Source of the DNA: Bradyrhizobium sp. NAS96.2
Lineage (GTDB): Bacteria > Pseudomonadota > Alphaproteobacteria > Rhizobiales > Xanthobacteraceae
DNA: 54,221 nucleotides
Assembly: GCF_001908235.1 (NCBI RefSeq)
Contig: NZ_LGHK01000018.1
Location: 1 to 54,221 of the forward strand
Direction of reading: 5' to 3'
Below, piece after piece: positions 42,414-51,675 of the stretch. A program made the position numbers and the translations under genes. Numbering within the stretch: position 1 is the first letter of the stretch; each line of letters opens with the position of its first letter. The notes under the pieces are model-generated. The model made no database searches. It saw only the letters and a list, made by a program, of their open reading frames with translations, and was not told the origin of the DNA.

Positions 42414-43570
42414 CACGCACGCTCCAGAATGCAGGTTGAGGCGGCGTGGCGAACGCCGAGCAGGCCGCCGGTGCCGTGGGCGATCGCGAGGTCGCAGTTC
42501 TTCACCTGCACCTTCGGATGCGCCTCGCCGCGCAGCTGGCGCACCGCCTCGAGGATTTTCGTCATGCCGCCGCGATTGACGGGATGGTTGCTGCAGAGGC
42601 CGCCGCCGTCGGTGTTGAACGGCAGCTTGCCGACGCCCGAGATCAGATTGCCGTCGGCGACGAACTTGCCGCCCTCGCCCTTCTTGCAAAAGCCGAGATC
42701 CTCGAGCTGCATCAGCACCGTGATGGTGAAGCTGTCATAGATCGAGGCGTATTTGATGTCCTTCGGCGTCACGCCCGCCTCTTCGAAGGCGCGCGGACCG
42801 GACCACACGCCGGCCGAGTAAGTCAGATCGAGATCCTTGCCGCCGCGCGGCCCCTTCATCGCCTCGCCGTGGCCGATCAGGCGCACCAGCGGCTTCTTCA
42901 GGCTCTTGGCGATCTCCGGCGTCGTGACGATCATCGCGCCGCCACCGTCGGTGACGACGCAGCAATCCATCCGATGCAGCGGATCCGAGATCATCGGCGA
43001 GTTCAGCACGTCCTCGACGGTGACGACCTCCTTCAGCATCGCATGCGGATTGTATTGCGCGTGATGCGAGGCCGCGACCTTGATCCAGGCGAGCTGTTCG
43101 GAGGTGGTGCCGTAGTCGTGCATATGGCGCATGGCACACATACCATAGGCATTGTGCGTGGTAGCCCCGTAAGCCAATTCGAAGTCCGCCTCGGCGCCGG
43201 AGGCGCGCGGCGGCATCGGACCGGTGCGCGGCTTGCCCGCCAGTGTGACCAGCGCAACCGAGCACTTGCCCGCGGCGATCGCCTCGGCGGCATGGCCGAG
43301 ATGGATTAGATAGGAACAGCCGCCGGTTTCGGTGGAGTCGACGTGACGCAGCTTCTTGGTGTTGAGGCCGAGATAGTCGACCATCGGCCACAGCCCGCCC
43401 GGCGCATCGCCGGCGCAGAAATAGCCGTCGATATCGTCCTTGGTGAGCCCGGCGTCCTCGATCGCGCCCTTCGCGACCTCGGCGTGTAGCTGTGCTGTTG
43501 ATTTATCGGGTGCATGCCGGGTGGGATGCTCGTAGATCCCGGCAATGTAGGCCTTGCCCTTGATGGTCAA
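42413..43570 (-). CDS. Thiolase family protein (SCP2/lipid-transfer type)
   Basis: 385 residues from a TTG at 43570 with GGAGAG upstream; a frame up to 43690 has no support. Thiolase fold features are 'MVDYLGLNTKKLRHVDSTETGGCSYLIHLGHAAEAIAAGKCSVALV' and 'GTGGLLGVRHAASTCIL' at the C-terminus; the nucleophile is probably Cys in 'GGCS' and other catalytic residues include His in 'NHPVNRGG' or 'AHGTGG'. It lacks the standard C-terminal Cys of biosynthetic thiolases, like SCP2-type proteins. The TGATG overlap couples it to the DUF35 gene. Confidence 0.86.
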   Translation of the reverse strand: MTIKGKAYIAGIYEHPTRHAPDKSTAQLHAEVAKGAIEDAGLTKDDIDGYFCAGDAPGGLWPMVDYLGLNTKKLRHVDSTETGGCSYLIHLGHAAEAIAAGKCSVALVTLAGKPRTGPMPPRASGAEADFELAYGATTHNAYGMCAMRHMHDYGTTSEQLAWIKVAASHHAQYNPHAMLKEVVTVEDVLNSPMISDPLHRMDCCVVTDGGGAMIVTTPEIAKSLKKPLVRLIGHGEAMKGPRGGKDLDLTYSAGVWSGPRAFEEAGVTPKDIKYASIYDSFTITVLMQLEDLGFCKKGEGGKFVADGNLISGVGKLPFNTDGGGLCSNHPVNRGGMTKILEAVRQLRGEAHPKVQVKNCDLAIAHGTGGLLGVRHAASTCILERA

Positions 43571-43696
43571 ATCGCTCTCCGCTGGCGTTTTTCGCTCCAG
43601 CGTTTTTCTGAACCGGCGACGCGACCTTGGCAAGCGCGGAAATATTCCGTCAGGCGAGACTGCGGTTAGCGTGCACTGTGCGCGCCTCAAAACTGC

Positions 43697-43820
43697 TGTC
43701 GTCCCGGCGAAGGCCGGGACCCATTACCACAGAGTTTTGTGGTTAGAACGCGCTGTGGCCTCAGCGCTGCGCGACAATAAAGTTCGGGGGTTATGGGTCC
43801 CGGCCTTCGCCGGGACGACA
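43697..43820. repeat. Palindromic repeat with 28-bp perfect inverted arms
   Basis: Arms 43697-43724 and 43793-43820 are perfect inverted copies over 28 bases, and each arm is also a hairpin (GTCCCGGC with GCCGGGAC). The arms share the GTCGTCC...GGACCCAT pattern with the repeats at 1745-1930 and 54119-54137. It lies between the thiolase gene and the oxidoreductase gene. Confidence 0.9.
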
Positions 43821-43837
43821 TCCGATATGCGGCTACC

Positions 43838-46800
43838 CTACTCCGCCGCCATCTGCCGCGGCGCTGGCGGCGGGTTGGCGAGGTCGGCGGCGAGTTGCGC
43901 GTAGCGAACCTTTGCTTCCTTGATCGCCTTCTCCTTCACCGGACCGTAGCCGCGGATGCGCTCCGGCAGCGACAGCAGTTCGACCGCGATGTCGTGATTG
44001 AGCGGCGACAGCAGGCTCAGCACCGTCGCGACATCCTTCTCGTAGCCCGCGATCAAATCGCGCTCTAGCCTGCGGTCGGCGTTGTAGCCGAAGATGTCGA
44101 GCGGCGTGCCGCGCAGGAAGCGGAATCGCGCCATCACCCTGAAGGCCGACATCATCCACGACCCGAACGCCCGCTTCTTCGGACGGCCCTGCGCATCGAG
44201 CCCGCCGCCGAGGATCGGCGGCGCCAGATTGAAGTTGAACTTGAACTCGCCCTCGAACTGGTCGCGCAGCTGCTTCTCGAAGCGGCCATCGGTGAACAGC
44301 CGCGCCACCTCATACTCGTCCTTGTAGGCGAGCAGTTTTGCGTAATTGATCGCAACCGCACGCGGCAGCGCCTCGCCATAGCCGCCCTTGGTGGCGACCT
44401 CGCGCACCTGGTCGACCAGCTTGCGGTAGCGCTTGGCGAGCCGCGCATTCTGGTAGTCGGTCAAGAGCGCCATGCGGTGGGTGATGATCTCGTCGAGCGA
44501 CATCGCATCCAGCGACTTGACCGGCGCGGCGTCCTCATCCTGACCCTTCATCATCGCGGCGAGCCGCGCCGGATCGGCCGCGGCCAGACGCCCGAGCTGG
44601 AATGCCTGCGTGTTCATCTTGATCGAGACGCCGTTGACCTCGATCGCCTGCTGGATCGCCTCCGCCGACAGCGGCAGCAGCCCGCGCTGATAGGCAAAGC
44701 CCATCATCATGATGTTGGTGGCGATGGAGTCGCCGAGCAGCGCTTCGGCCGGCTTGGTGAAGTCGAAGAAGGCAGAGTCCTTGCGCAGCTCAGTCTCCAG
44801 CACGCCGGTGACCTTGCGGCTCTGGAAATTGAAGTCGCGGTTCAGGATAAAGTCCGCGGTCGGGATGACGTGGCTGTTGATGATGCCGACGGTGCGGCTC
44901 GCCTCGCACAGCGTCATGGTGTCCTTCGACACCGCCACGACTTCATCGGCTGCGAGGACGAGATCCGCCGTGCCGGTCACGATGCGCGAGCAGGTCACGT
45001 CGGCGGTATGCTCGGAGAGCCGCACATGGCTGAGCACCGCGCCGCCCTTTTGCGCCAGACCCGACATGTCGAGAATCATCGAGGCCTTGCCCTCGATATG
45101 CGCGGCCATGCCAAGCAGCGCGCCGATCGTCAGCACGCCGGTGCCGCCGACGCCGCCGACCGCGATGTTGTAGGGCCGATCCAGCGGGGGCTTGGTGGCC
45201 GGCTCCGGCAAGGCGCCGATGTCGCCGAGTTCAGTGGGCGCGCGACGCTTGAGCGTGCCGCCATCGACCGTGACGAAGGACGGACAGAAGCCCTTCACGC
45301 AGGAATAATCCTTGTTGCAGGTCGACTGGTTGATGGTGCGCTTGCGCCCCAATTCGGTCTCCAGCGGCTCGACCGAGATGCAGTTAGACTGCACCGAGCA
45401 ATCGCCGCAGCCTTCGCAGACGGCCGGATTGATCAGCACGCGGCGCGCCGGATCCTCCATCAGGCCGCGCTTGCGGCGACGGCGTTTTTCCGCAGCGCAG
45501 GTCTGCACGAACACGATCGCCGAGGTGCCCTTGGTGTCGCGGCACATCTTCTGGACGTTCTCGAGCTCGTCGCGATGGAACAGCTTGACGCCGGGCGCGA
45601 TGGTATCGGCCGGATAGGCGCCGGGATTTTCCGAGACCAGATAGATCTCGCGAATGCCTTCGGCGTGGAGCTGGAAGGTGATCTGCTGCGGCGACAGGTC
45701 GCCATCATGGCGCTGGCCGCCGGTCATGGCGACCGCGTCGTTGTAGAGGATCTTGTAGGTGATGTTGGCTTTGGAGGCGATCGACTGGCGGATCGCGAGA
45801 ATGCCGGAGTGGAAGTACGTGCCGTCGCCGAGATTGGCGAAGATGTGGTTCTCGTTGGTGAACGGCGCGATGCCGACCCACGGTACGCCCTCGCCGCCCA
45901 TATGGGTGAAGGTCTCGGTCGAGCGATTCATCCACAGCGCCATGAAGTGGCAGCCGATGCCGCCGAGCGCGCGGCTGCCTTCCGGCACCTTGGTCGAGGT
46001 ATTGTGCGGGCAGCCCGAGCAGAAATACGGCGTGCGGCTGACCGGCGCCGTCGCCTGCATCTGGGTCGACTGGCGGCCGTTGAACCAGTCGGCCTTGGCG
46101 CGCAGCATCTCGGCGATTTCAGGATTGAGATTAAGTCGAAGCAGCCGTTCGGTCAGCGAGCTCGCAAGCGAGGCCACGCTGAGCTCGGCGGCGAAGGTCA
46201 GGAAGCGCTTGTCGTGATCGTCCATCTTGCCGACGATGCGCGGGCGCACGTCGTCGCGCCAGTTGAACAGCTCCTGCTTGACCTGGTTCTCGACGATCTC
46301 GCGGCGTTCCTCGACGATGAAGATCTCCTCGAGGCCGACAGCGAAATTGCGCACGCCTTCCGGCTCCAGCGGCCAGGGCATGCCGATCTTGCAGAGGCGG
46401 ATGCCGATCTTGGCGGCGATCTCGGGCGTGATGCCGAGCTCGCGCAGTGCCTGGCGGATGTCCTCATAGCTCTTGCCCGAAGCCATGATGCCGTAGCGCG
46501 CGTTCGGCGAATCCATGGTGATGCGGTTGACCTTGTTGGCGCGGGCAAAGGCGATCGCGGCAAAGCCCTTGTAGTCCTGCAACCTGCGGTCCTGCTCGAA
46601 GCGATCGTCGGGCCAGCGGATGTTCAGCCCGCCCGGCGGCAGCTCGAAATCGGCCGGGATGATGAAGGGCGTCATCTCGTCGGTGAGGTCGATCTCGGCC
46701 GTGGTCTCGACCGTCTCGGTGATCACCTTCATGCCGACCCAGCAGCCCGAGTAGCGCGACATCGCGATACCCAAGAGGCCCATCTCGATCATTTCGTGGA

Positions 46801-47332
46801 TGCTGGAGGGATAGAGGTAGGGCATCAGCGCGGAGATGAAGGCGTGGTCGGACTGATGCGGGACGGTTGAGGACTTTGCGCCGTGGTCGTCGCCGGCAAG
46901 GCAGAGTACGCCGCCATGCTTGGCGGAGCCCGCCGCATTGCCGTGGCGGAACACGTCCCCGCAGCGGTCAACGCCGGGGCCCTTGCCGTACCAGATGCCG
47001 ACCGCGCCATCATACTTGGCGCCGGCCGACAGCCCGAGCTGCTGCGAGCCCCAGATCGCGGTGGCCGCGAGGTCCTCGTTCACGCCGGGCTGGAATTTGA
47101 TGTTGTACTGCTCGAGATGCTTGCGGGCGGCGAACAGCTGCTGGTCGTAGCCGCCGAGGGGGGAACCGCGATAGCCGGAGATGAAGCCTGCCGTGTTGAG
47201 GCCTGCGGCGCGGTCGCGTCTGATCTGCGCCATGGGCAGGCGGACCAGCGCCTGGATGCCCGTCATGAAGACGTGGCCGGTGCCTTGGGTATATTTCTGG
47301 TCGAGGCTGATAGGCCCTTGGTTGATTCCCAT
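43838..47332 (-). CDS. Indolepyruvate:ferredoxin oxidoreductase, fused-subunit type
   Basis: 1164 residues, long enough to fuse the alpha and gamma parts. The N-terminus has 'GLNTAGFISGYRGSPLGGYD' of 2-oxoacid:acceptor oxidoreductases; 'CSGCPHNT' (438-445) and 'GDGTYFHSG' (502-510, thiamine-diphosphate-binding type) follow. A later Fe-S region carries 'CEGCGDCSVQSNC' and 'CNKDYSCVKGFCPSF', and a gamma-type domain with 'GGVGGTGVLTIGALLG' follows at about 745. It oxidatively decarboxylates aryl-pyruvates or branched-chain keto-acids to acyl-CoA. ATG 47332 was taken as start. Confidence 0.92.
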   Translation of the reverse strand: MGINQGPISLDQKYTQGTGHVFMTGIQALVRLPMAQIRRDRAAGLNTAGFISGYRGSPLGGYDQQLFAARKHLEQYNIKFQPGVNEDLAATAIWGSQQLGLSAGAKYDGAVGIWYGKGPGVDRCGDVFRHGNAAGSAKHGGVLCLAGDDHGAKSSTVPHQSDHAFISALMPYLYPSSIHEMIEMGLLGIAMSRYSGCWVGMKVITETVETTAEIDLTDEMTPFIIPADFELPPGGLNIRWPDDRFEQDRRLQDYKGFAAIAFARANKVNRITMDSPNARYGIMASGKSYEDIRQALRELGITPEIAAKIGIRLCKIGMPWPLEPEGVRNFAVGLEEIFIVEERREIVENQVKQELFNWRDDVRPRIVGKMDDHDKRFLTFAAELSVASLASSLTERLLRLNLNPEIAEMLRAKADWFNGRQSTQMQATAPVSRTPYFCSGCPHNTSTKVPEGSRALGGIGCHFMALWMNRSTETFTHMGGEGVPWVGIAPFTNENHIFANLGDGTYFHSGILAIRQSIASKANITYKILYNDAVAMTGGQRHDGDLSPQQITFQLHAEGIREIYLVSENPGAYPADTIAPGVKLFHRDELENVQKMCRDTKGTSAIVFVQTCAAEKRRRRKRGLMEDPARRVLINPAVCEGCGDCSVQSNCISVEPLETELGRKRTINQSTCNKDYSCVKGFCPSFVTVDGGTLKRRAPTELGDIGALPEPATKPPLDRPYNIAVGGVGGTGVLTIGALLGMAAHIEGKASMILDMSGLAQKGGAVLSHVRLSEHTADVTCSRIVTGTADLVLAADEVVAVSKDTMTLCEASRTVGIINSHVIPTADFILNRDFNFQSRKVTGVLETELRKDSAFFDFTKPAEALLGDSIATNIMMMGFAYQRGLLPLSAEAIQQAIEVNGVSIKMNTQAFQLGRLAAADPARLAAMMKGQDEDAAPVKSLDAMSLDEIITHRMALLTDYQNARLAKRYRKLVDQVREVATKGGYGEALPRAVAINYAKLLAYKDEYEVARLFTDGRFEKQLRDQFEGEFKFNFNLAPPILGGGLDAQGRPKKRAFGSWMMSAFRVMARFRFLRGTPLDIFGYNADRRLERDLIAGYEKDVATVLSLLSPLNHDIAVELLSLPERIRGYGPVKEKAIKEAKVRYAQLAADLANPPPAPRQMAAE

Positions 47333-47575
47333 TTAGCCCTCTTTTCGCTGGTCGCGACGGCTGCTTTTTAGCTAGCCATCCGAACTTGTTAGAACCAGTC
47401 TATGTCGGATTTTCCGGCCCGCGCAGCACAATTCTGGGCGACTAGGCCCGTCGCTCAAAAATCGCAATATCGTGCCGGGAATATCTGAGGGCGGTTTCGG
47501 TTTCTGTCGCAGGACAGGCCTGCGGCGAAATGGCGTAACGCGTCTTGTGGACCGGAAGGTGCGGAAGGTGAATGG

Positions 47576-48802
47576 ATGCGGCGACGACATCGAACGACAG
47601 GTGCGATTCTGGCCGGTGTGCTGTTGTGCGGTGCGTTCGCGGCCCGCGAATGCACTGCTGCGCCGACCGACGACGTCATCGCCCGCGGCAAGGCGCTCAC
47701 GGTCGCCGGCGACTGCGCGAGCTGCCACACCGCCGATCCGGCAAAGCCCTTCGCCGGCGGCAAGCGGATCGACACGCCGTTCGGTGCGGTGTTCTCTGCG
47801 AACCTCACACCCGATCGCGATACCGGCATCGGCGGCTGGAGCGACGACGACTTCCTCCGCGCGCTGCGCAGCGGCGTCTCGCCGAACGGGAAGCATTATT
47901 ATCCCGCCTTCCCCTACCCCTCTTTCACGAAGCTGATCCGCGACGACATCCTGGCGATCCGCGCCTATCTCGCGACGCTGGCGCCGGTCAATAACAGGGC
48001 GCCGCCAGCCCAGTTGCGCTGGCCGTATTGCTACCGCGTCCTGATGCGCGCCTGGAATGCGCTGTTCTTCACGTCCGGCATCATCCAGCCGGACCAGAGC
48101 AAGGGCGCGGAATGGAATCGCGGCCGCTATCTGGTCGAGGCACTCGCCCATTGCGGCGCCTGCCACACGCCGAAGAATGCCTTCGGCGCCGACAGGCGCG
48201 ACCAGGCGCTCAGTGGCAGCATGGTCCAGGGCATGTTCGCGCCACGGCTCGATGGCGCGGAGCGCGGCGGGCTGAAGTCCTGGAGCGCAGCTGACATCGC
48301 CGAATATCTGCAGAGCGGCCGCAACGGGCACAGCCATGCCGGTCCGCTGATGTCCGAGGTGGTGGTCAACTCGACCTCGAAGATGAGCGACGCCGACGTG
48401 CGCGCGATCGCCGTCTATCTGAAGAGCCTGCCCGCCGGCGCACCGGAGCCGCAGGTCACCTCAGCCTCGCCCGCGCAGATGAGCAACGGCGAGCGGATCT
48501 ATCGAGGGGCCTGCGTCGCCTGCCACGAGCTCGACGGCTCCGGCGCGCCGCGGATCTATCCGCCGCTACCCGGCAACGCGAATCTGCAATCGGCCAATCC
48601 TGCGAGCACGCTGCGCATCATCCTCGACGGTGCGCAGACCGTGACCACACCGCGGGCGCCCAACGCAGGGTCGATGCCGGCCTATCCGAAACTCAGCGAT
48701 CAGGAGGTCGCGGACGTTGCGACCTACATCCGCAATTCCTGGGGCAATTCGGCGCCGGCCGTGAGCGCGGACGAGGTCGCCAAAGCGCGGACGGCGAAAT
48801 AG
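47576..48802 (+). CDS. Membrane/periplasmic triheme cytochrome c (alcohol/gluconate dehydrogenase subunit type)
   Basis: 408 residues with a signal peptide (about 1-29). Three CxxCH heme motifs are present: CASCH (47-51), CGACH (about 195) and CVACH (about 320). This arrangement is typical of the cytochrome subunit of membrane alcohol, aldehyde or gluconate dehydrogenases, which passes electrons to ubiquinone. No catalytic dehydrogenase subunit or small subunit is adjacent, so its electron donor is unknown. It could serve a dehydrogenase encoded elsewhere. Confidence 0.9.
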   Translation: MRRRHRTTGAILAGVLLCGAFAARECTAAPTDDVIARGKALTVAGDCASCHTADPAKPFAGGKRIDTPFGAVFSANLTPDRDTGIGGWSDDDFLRALRSGVSPNGKHYYPAFPYPSFTKLIRDDILAIRAYLATLAPVNNRAPPAQLRWPYCYRVLMRAWNALFFTSGIIQPDQSKGAEWNRGRYLVEALAHCGACHTPKNAFGADRRDQALSGSMVQGMFAPRLDGAERGGLKSWSAADIAEYLQSGRNGHSHAGPLMSEVVVNSTSKMSDADVRAIAVYLKSLPAGAPEPQVTSASPAQMSNGERIYRGACVACHELDGSGAPRIYPPLPGNANLQSANPASTLRIILDGAQTVTTPRAPNAGSMPAYPKLSDQEVADVATYIRNSWGNSAPAVSADEVAKARTAK

Positions 48803-48806
48803 CGGT

Positions 48807-49448
48807 TCACCGCTCCTCGTCAGAGAACACGAATTTCGGCATCTCCCATCTGTAGCGGATCGCGAGCATCCGGAAGCTCAGGCCGAGCGCGAAGGTCAGC
48901 AGGGTCCAGATCGGCGGGTTGAGGTTCAGTCCGAACGCGGTCGCATAGAACAGCCCCGTCACCACGGAGACGCTGGCGTAGAGCTCGCTGCGAAACAGCA
49001 GCGGCACCTCGTTGCAGAGGATGTCGCGCAGCACGCCGCCGGCGCAGCCTGTGATCATGCCGGAGACGATCACGATCGGCAGCGAGGCATCGACCTGCCA
49101 GGCCACGTCGCAGCCCGCCATGGTGAACACCACGAGCCCGATCGCATCGAGCACGAGGAATGCGAGATTGAGCCTGACCACCAGCCGCGCCAGCAGGATG
49201 GTCGCGAAGGCGCTGGCCGCCGCGACCGCGAGGTAGATCGGGTTCGCGACCCAGAGCAGCGGATAATGCCCGAGCAGCACGTCGCGGATGGTGCCGCCGC
49301 CGAGCGCGGTGATTGCGCCTAACATGCAGACGCCGGCCCAATCCATGCTGCGTCGACCGGCCGCCAGCGCCGCCGTCATCGCTTGCGCCGCAACGGCAAT
49401 GAACGAGAGCACGTGCAGCACCGAATCGGTGGGCGGCATGGTCCACAT
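48807..49448 (-). CDS. Trimeric intracellular cation channel (TRIC/UPF0126) family protein
   Basis: 213 residues from ATG 49448; ATG three codons later (MPPTDS) is also possible. Two UPF0126-type halves show the same glycine motif: 'ALGGGTIRDVLLG' (about 42-54) and 'GCAGGVLRDILCNEVP' (about 127-142), each with an Arg-Asp. The rest is hydrophobic helices. Bacterial homologues are TRIC-like cation channels (YadS-like). It converges on the cytochrome c gene with a few bases between stops. Confidence 0.88.
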   Translation of the reverse strand: MWTMPPTDSVLHVLSFIAVAAQAMTAALAAGRRSMDWAGVCMLGAITALGGGTIRDVLLGHYPLLWVANPIYLAVAAASAFATILLARLVVRLNLAFLVLDAIGLVVFTMAGCDVAWQVDASLPIVIVSGMITGCAGGVLRDILCNEVPLLFRSELYASVSVVTGLFYATAFGLNLNPPIWTLLTFALGLSFRMLAIRYRWEMPKFVFSDEER

Positions 49449-49594
49449 GGAAAAGGCCTCATGGAACAGGTTTGGAACCGCTGGGAATCGCCGGTTCCTG
49501 CATGAACTGGTTGCAACATTGGCGCGGAACATCCCGACGCGCCAGCCATTGTCCCCTGCGTTTAGCTTTGAGGTGCTAACGGAGGAACTTTGCA

Positions 49595-50026
49595 ATGGCT
49601 TACAACCCTGACGATCCGTATCGCGCCAACCTGACCGATGACGAAATCCGCCGTCAGGCGCGCTTCAACAGCCTGGACAACGAGTTGCAGCCCGATCCGG
49701 AACTACGGGAGGGATCGGCAAGCAGCACCAAGATCGCGATGTTCGCAGTTGCGGTGGCCGTGGTGCTCGGCGCGCTGTTCTATGGGTTGAACAATACGTC
49801 GGTCCACGAGGCGGGCACGACGCCGTCGACGCAGACCGCGCAGCAACAGCCGGCCAATCCGGCCGGGGCGCCTCCGGGCATGCGCGACGTGACGCCGAAG
49901 CCCAACAGCCAGCCCGGCGTGACCACGGGCGCGGCGCCGGCGCAGCCGGCCAGCCCGCCGTCGGACATGAACAAGTCTGACATGAACAAGCCCGCCGCCC
50001 CGCCGGCCGGGACTTCGAAGCAATAA
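49595..50026 (+). CDS. Membrane-anchored hypothetical protein with Pro/Gln/Thr-rich tail
   Basis: 143 residues from ATG 49595 with GGAGGAA upstream. A charged N-terminus with 'DDPYRANLTDDEIRRQARF' is followed by one helix (about 46-62, 'IAMFAVAVAVVLGALFYG') and a low-complexity tail of Thr/Gln/Pro/Ala with 'SDMNKSDMNKP'. The tail probably lies in the periplasm. Function unknown. A strong terminator follows at 50046. Confidence 0.75.
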   Translation: MAYNPDDPYRANLTDDEIRRQARFNSLDNELQPDPELREGSASSTKIAMFAVAVAVVLGALFYGLNNTSVHEAGTTPSTQTAQQQPANPAGAPPGMRDVTPKPNSQPGVTTGAAPAQPASPPSDMNKSDMNKPAAPPAGTSKQ

Positions 50027-50045
50027 CTGACACTACCAGGCGCGA

Positions 50046-50076
50046 GCAGCGGGCCGAAACGGTCCGCTGCCTTTTT
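50046..50076 (+). terminator. Rho-independent terminator of the small hypothetical gene
   Basis: GCAGCGGGCC (50046-50055) pairs with GGTCCGCTGC (50061-50070), with one G-T wobble, around GAAAC, followed by CTTTTTG. It lies 20 bases past the stop at 50026. Confidence 0.85.
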
Positions 50077-50087
50077 GCGCGCAAGGT

Positions 50088-50906
50088 CTACTTGAACATC
50101 TTGTTGAGCTCGCCGCCGGGATAGCCGTTGGCGAATTCGGTGAAGGTGCCCTTCTCGGCCATCTCCTTCGCCGCCTTCATGACGCCGGTCCAGGCCATTC
50201 GCGCAAGGGCCCCGCCGACGCTGATCCGCCGTACGCCGAGGTCGGCGACCACTTGCAGCGTCAGCTCGGACGCACCGCCGATCAGGAGGTTGACCGGCTT
50301 CGGCGCTACCGCCTTCACGACCGCGATAATTTCCTCTTTCGTCGAGATGCCCGGCGAATAGAGGACGTCCGCCCCGGCTTCCGAATAGGCCTGCAGCCTT
50401 TCGATCACCAGGTTGAGGTCCTTCTTCCCCCACAGGAATGCTTCGCAGCGGCCGGTGAGCAACACGCCGCTGTTGTCGGCATCGATCGCCTTGCGCGCCG
50501 CTTTGATGCGCTCGACCGCGAGATTGTGCTCGAACAGCGGATTGGCCGCGTCACCGGTGGAGTCCTCGATCGACAGCCCGGCGACGCCGGTCTTGACGCC
50601 GCGCGCGACATTGATCGCAACCTTCTCGGGCTCGACGGCGAAGCCGCCCTCGAAATCCGCGTTGACGGGAATATCGACCGCCGCGCACACCGCTGTCAGA
50701 TGATCGCAGACGTCGTCGATGGTGACGCGGTTGTCGGCCTTGGCGATGGTCCAGGCAAAGCCCGCGCTGGTCGAGGCCAGCGCCTTGAAGCCGAGATGCT
50801 GCAATGCGCGGGCGCTGCCGGCATCGAACGGATTTGGAATGATGAAGCACCCGCTCTCGTGCAGCTTCTTGAAGGCTGTGCGTTTGTCAGCAGTTGGCAG
50901 TGGCAT
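50088..50906 (-). CDS. Isocitrate lyase/phosphoenolpyruvate mutase superfamily protein
   Basis: 272 residues from ATG 50906. The PEP mutase/ICL barrel is seen in 'CFIIPNPFDAGSARALQHLGFKALASTSAGFAWT' and the metal-site block 'VDIPVNADFEGGF', followed by 'GVAGLSIEDSTG' and 'EAFLWGKKDLN'. The catalytic Cys of isocitrate lyase (KKCGH) is absent, so it is a carboxyphosphonoenolpyruvate mutase, oxaloacetate decarboxylase or methylisocitrate lyase relative. The substrate is not determined. Confidence 0.85.
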   Translation of the reverse strand: MPLPTADKRTAFKKLHESGCFIIPNPFDAGSARALQHLGFKALASTSAGFAWTIAKADNRVTIDDVCDHLTAVCAAVDIPVNADFEGGFAVEPEKVAINVARGVKTGVAGLSIEDSTGDAANPLFEHNLAVERIKAARKAIDADNSGVLLTGRCEAFLWGKKDLNLVIERLQAYSEAGADVLYSPGISTKEEIIAVVKAVAPKPVNLLIGGASELTLQVVADLGVRRISVGGALARMAWTGVMKAAKEMAEKGTFTEFANGYPGGELNKMFK

Positions 50907-50962
50907 CGGTCGCTCCCTAGATTCGTTGGCCGCGCAGAGATAGGCACGAGCCCTGCTGCGCG

Positions 50963-51313
50963 CTAGTGCGGCTCATGTACCGCGCGACTGTCTTTCGGCG
51001 CCTGCTCGCGTTCGTTCAGGCCGTAGTCGCGCATCACACTCGCAACGCGCAGGCGATAGTTGTCAAAAATCCGCGCGCGGCCCTTGGCCTGGGTGCGGCG
51101 GTGCTCGATGGTGTTGCGCCAGGCTTCTACCGCGGCCTCGTCGCGGAAGAATGACAGCGACACGAACTTGCCCTTCTCGGTGAGGCTTTCGAACCGCTCG
51201 ACCGAGATGAAGCCGTCGATCTCCTGCAGGATCGGTTTCAGTTCGGCGGCCAGGTCGAAATACAGATTCCGGTGCTCCGGCTTCGGCCAGACTTCGAAGA
51301 TCACGGCGATCAT
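50963..51313 (-). CDS. Antibiotic biosynthesis monooxygenase-like dimeric alpha/beta barrel protein
   Basis: 116 residues from ATG 51313. The fold is indicated by 'FEVWPKPEHRNLYFDLAAELKPILQEIDGFISVERF' and 'VSLSFFRDEAAVEAWRNTIEHRRTQAKGR', the ABM domain pattern including 'WR...EHR'. It lies 32 bases downstream of the NIPSNAP gene on the same strand and probably shares its transcript. Function unknown. Confidence 0.83.
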   Translation of the reverse strand: MIAVIFEVWPKPEHRNLYFDLAAELKPILQEIDGFISVERFESLTEKGKFVSLSFFRDEAAVEAWRNTIEHRRTQAKGRARIFDNYRLRVASVMRDYGLNEREQAPKDSRAVHEPH

Positions 51314-51345
51314 GGGCGCCTCCGCTCATTCTTGTTGCGGAACGA

Positions 51346-51654
51346 CTATAGCTCGACCTTGCGCAGAAATGTCCGCTCCTCGGCGAGGATGAAGCGGTTT
51401 TCTTCCGCGAAGTTGAAATTCGCCATGCCCTCTTTGTCCTGGCGCAGCCGCGCGCGATAGGCCTCGTAGGCGGCGAGGCTCTCGAACGAGATCAGCGCGA
51501 AGCCGATGTTGTTGGTGCCCTCATGCGGCATCCAGTAGCCGAGCAGATCGCCGCCGCAGCGCGGGATGATCGACAGCCAGTTCCGCGAATACTCCTCGAA
51601 CATCGCGCGCTTGAACGGATCGAGCTGGTAGCGAATGAAGACGGTGATGGTCAT
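51346..51654 (-). CDS. NIPSNAP family protein
   Basis: 102 residues from ATG 51654. Features: '[39 protein letters not shown]' and '[24 protein letters not shown]', the NIPSNAP ferredoxin-like pattern. It is paired with the ABM-like gene and is divergent from the ArsR-type regulator gene at 51845, with a palindromic repeat between. Confidence 0.83.
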   Translation of the reverse strand: MTITVFIRYQLDPFKRAMFEEYSRNWLSIIPRCGGDLLGYWMPHEGTNNIGFALISFESLAAYEAYRARLRQDKEGMANFNFAEENRFILAEERTFLRKVEL

Positions 51655-51675
51655 TGGGATGTCCTCTGTTCTCGG

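Noticed and set aside
40878..42740. 620-codon plus-strand frame across MaoC and DUF35
   Set aside because: Opposes two genes with hydratase and zinc-ribbon motifs and passes through a palindromic repeat.
44477..46870. 797-codon open frame opposite the indolepyruvate oxidoreductase
   Set aside because: Antisense shadow; the minus-strand gene has thiamine and Fe-S motifs.
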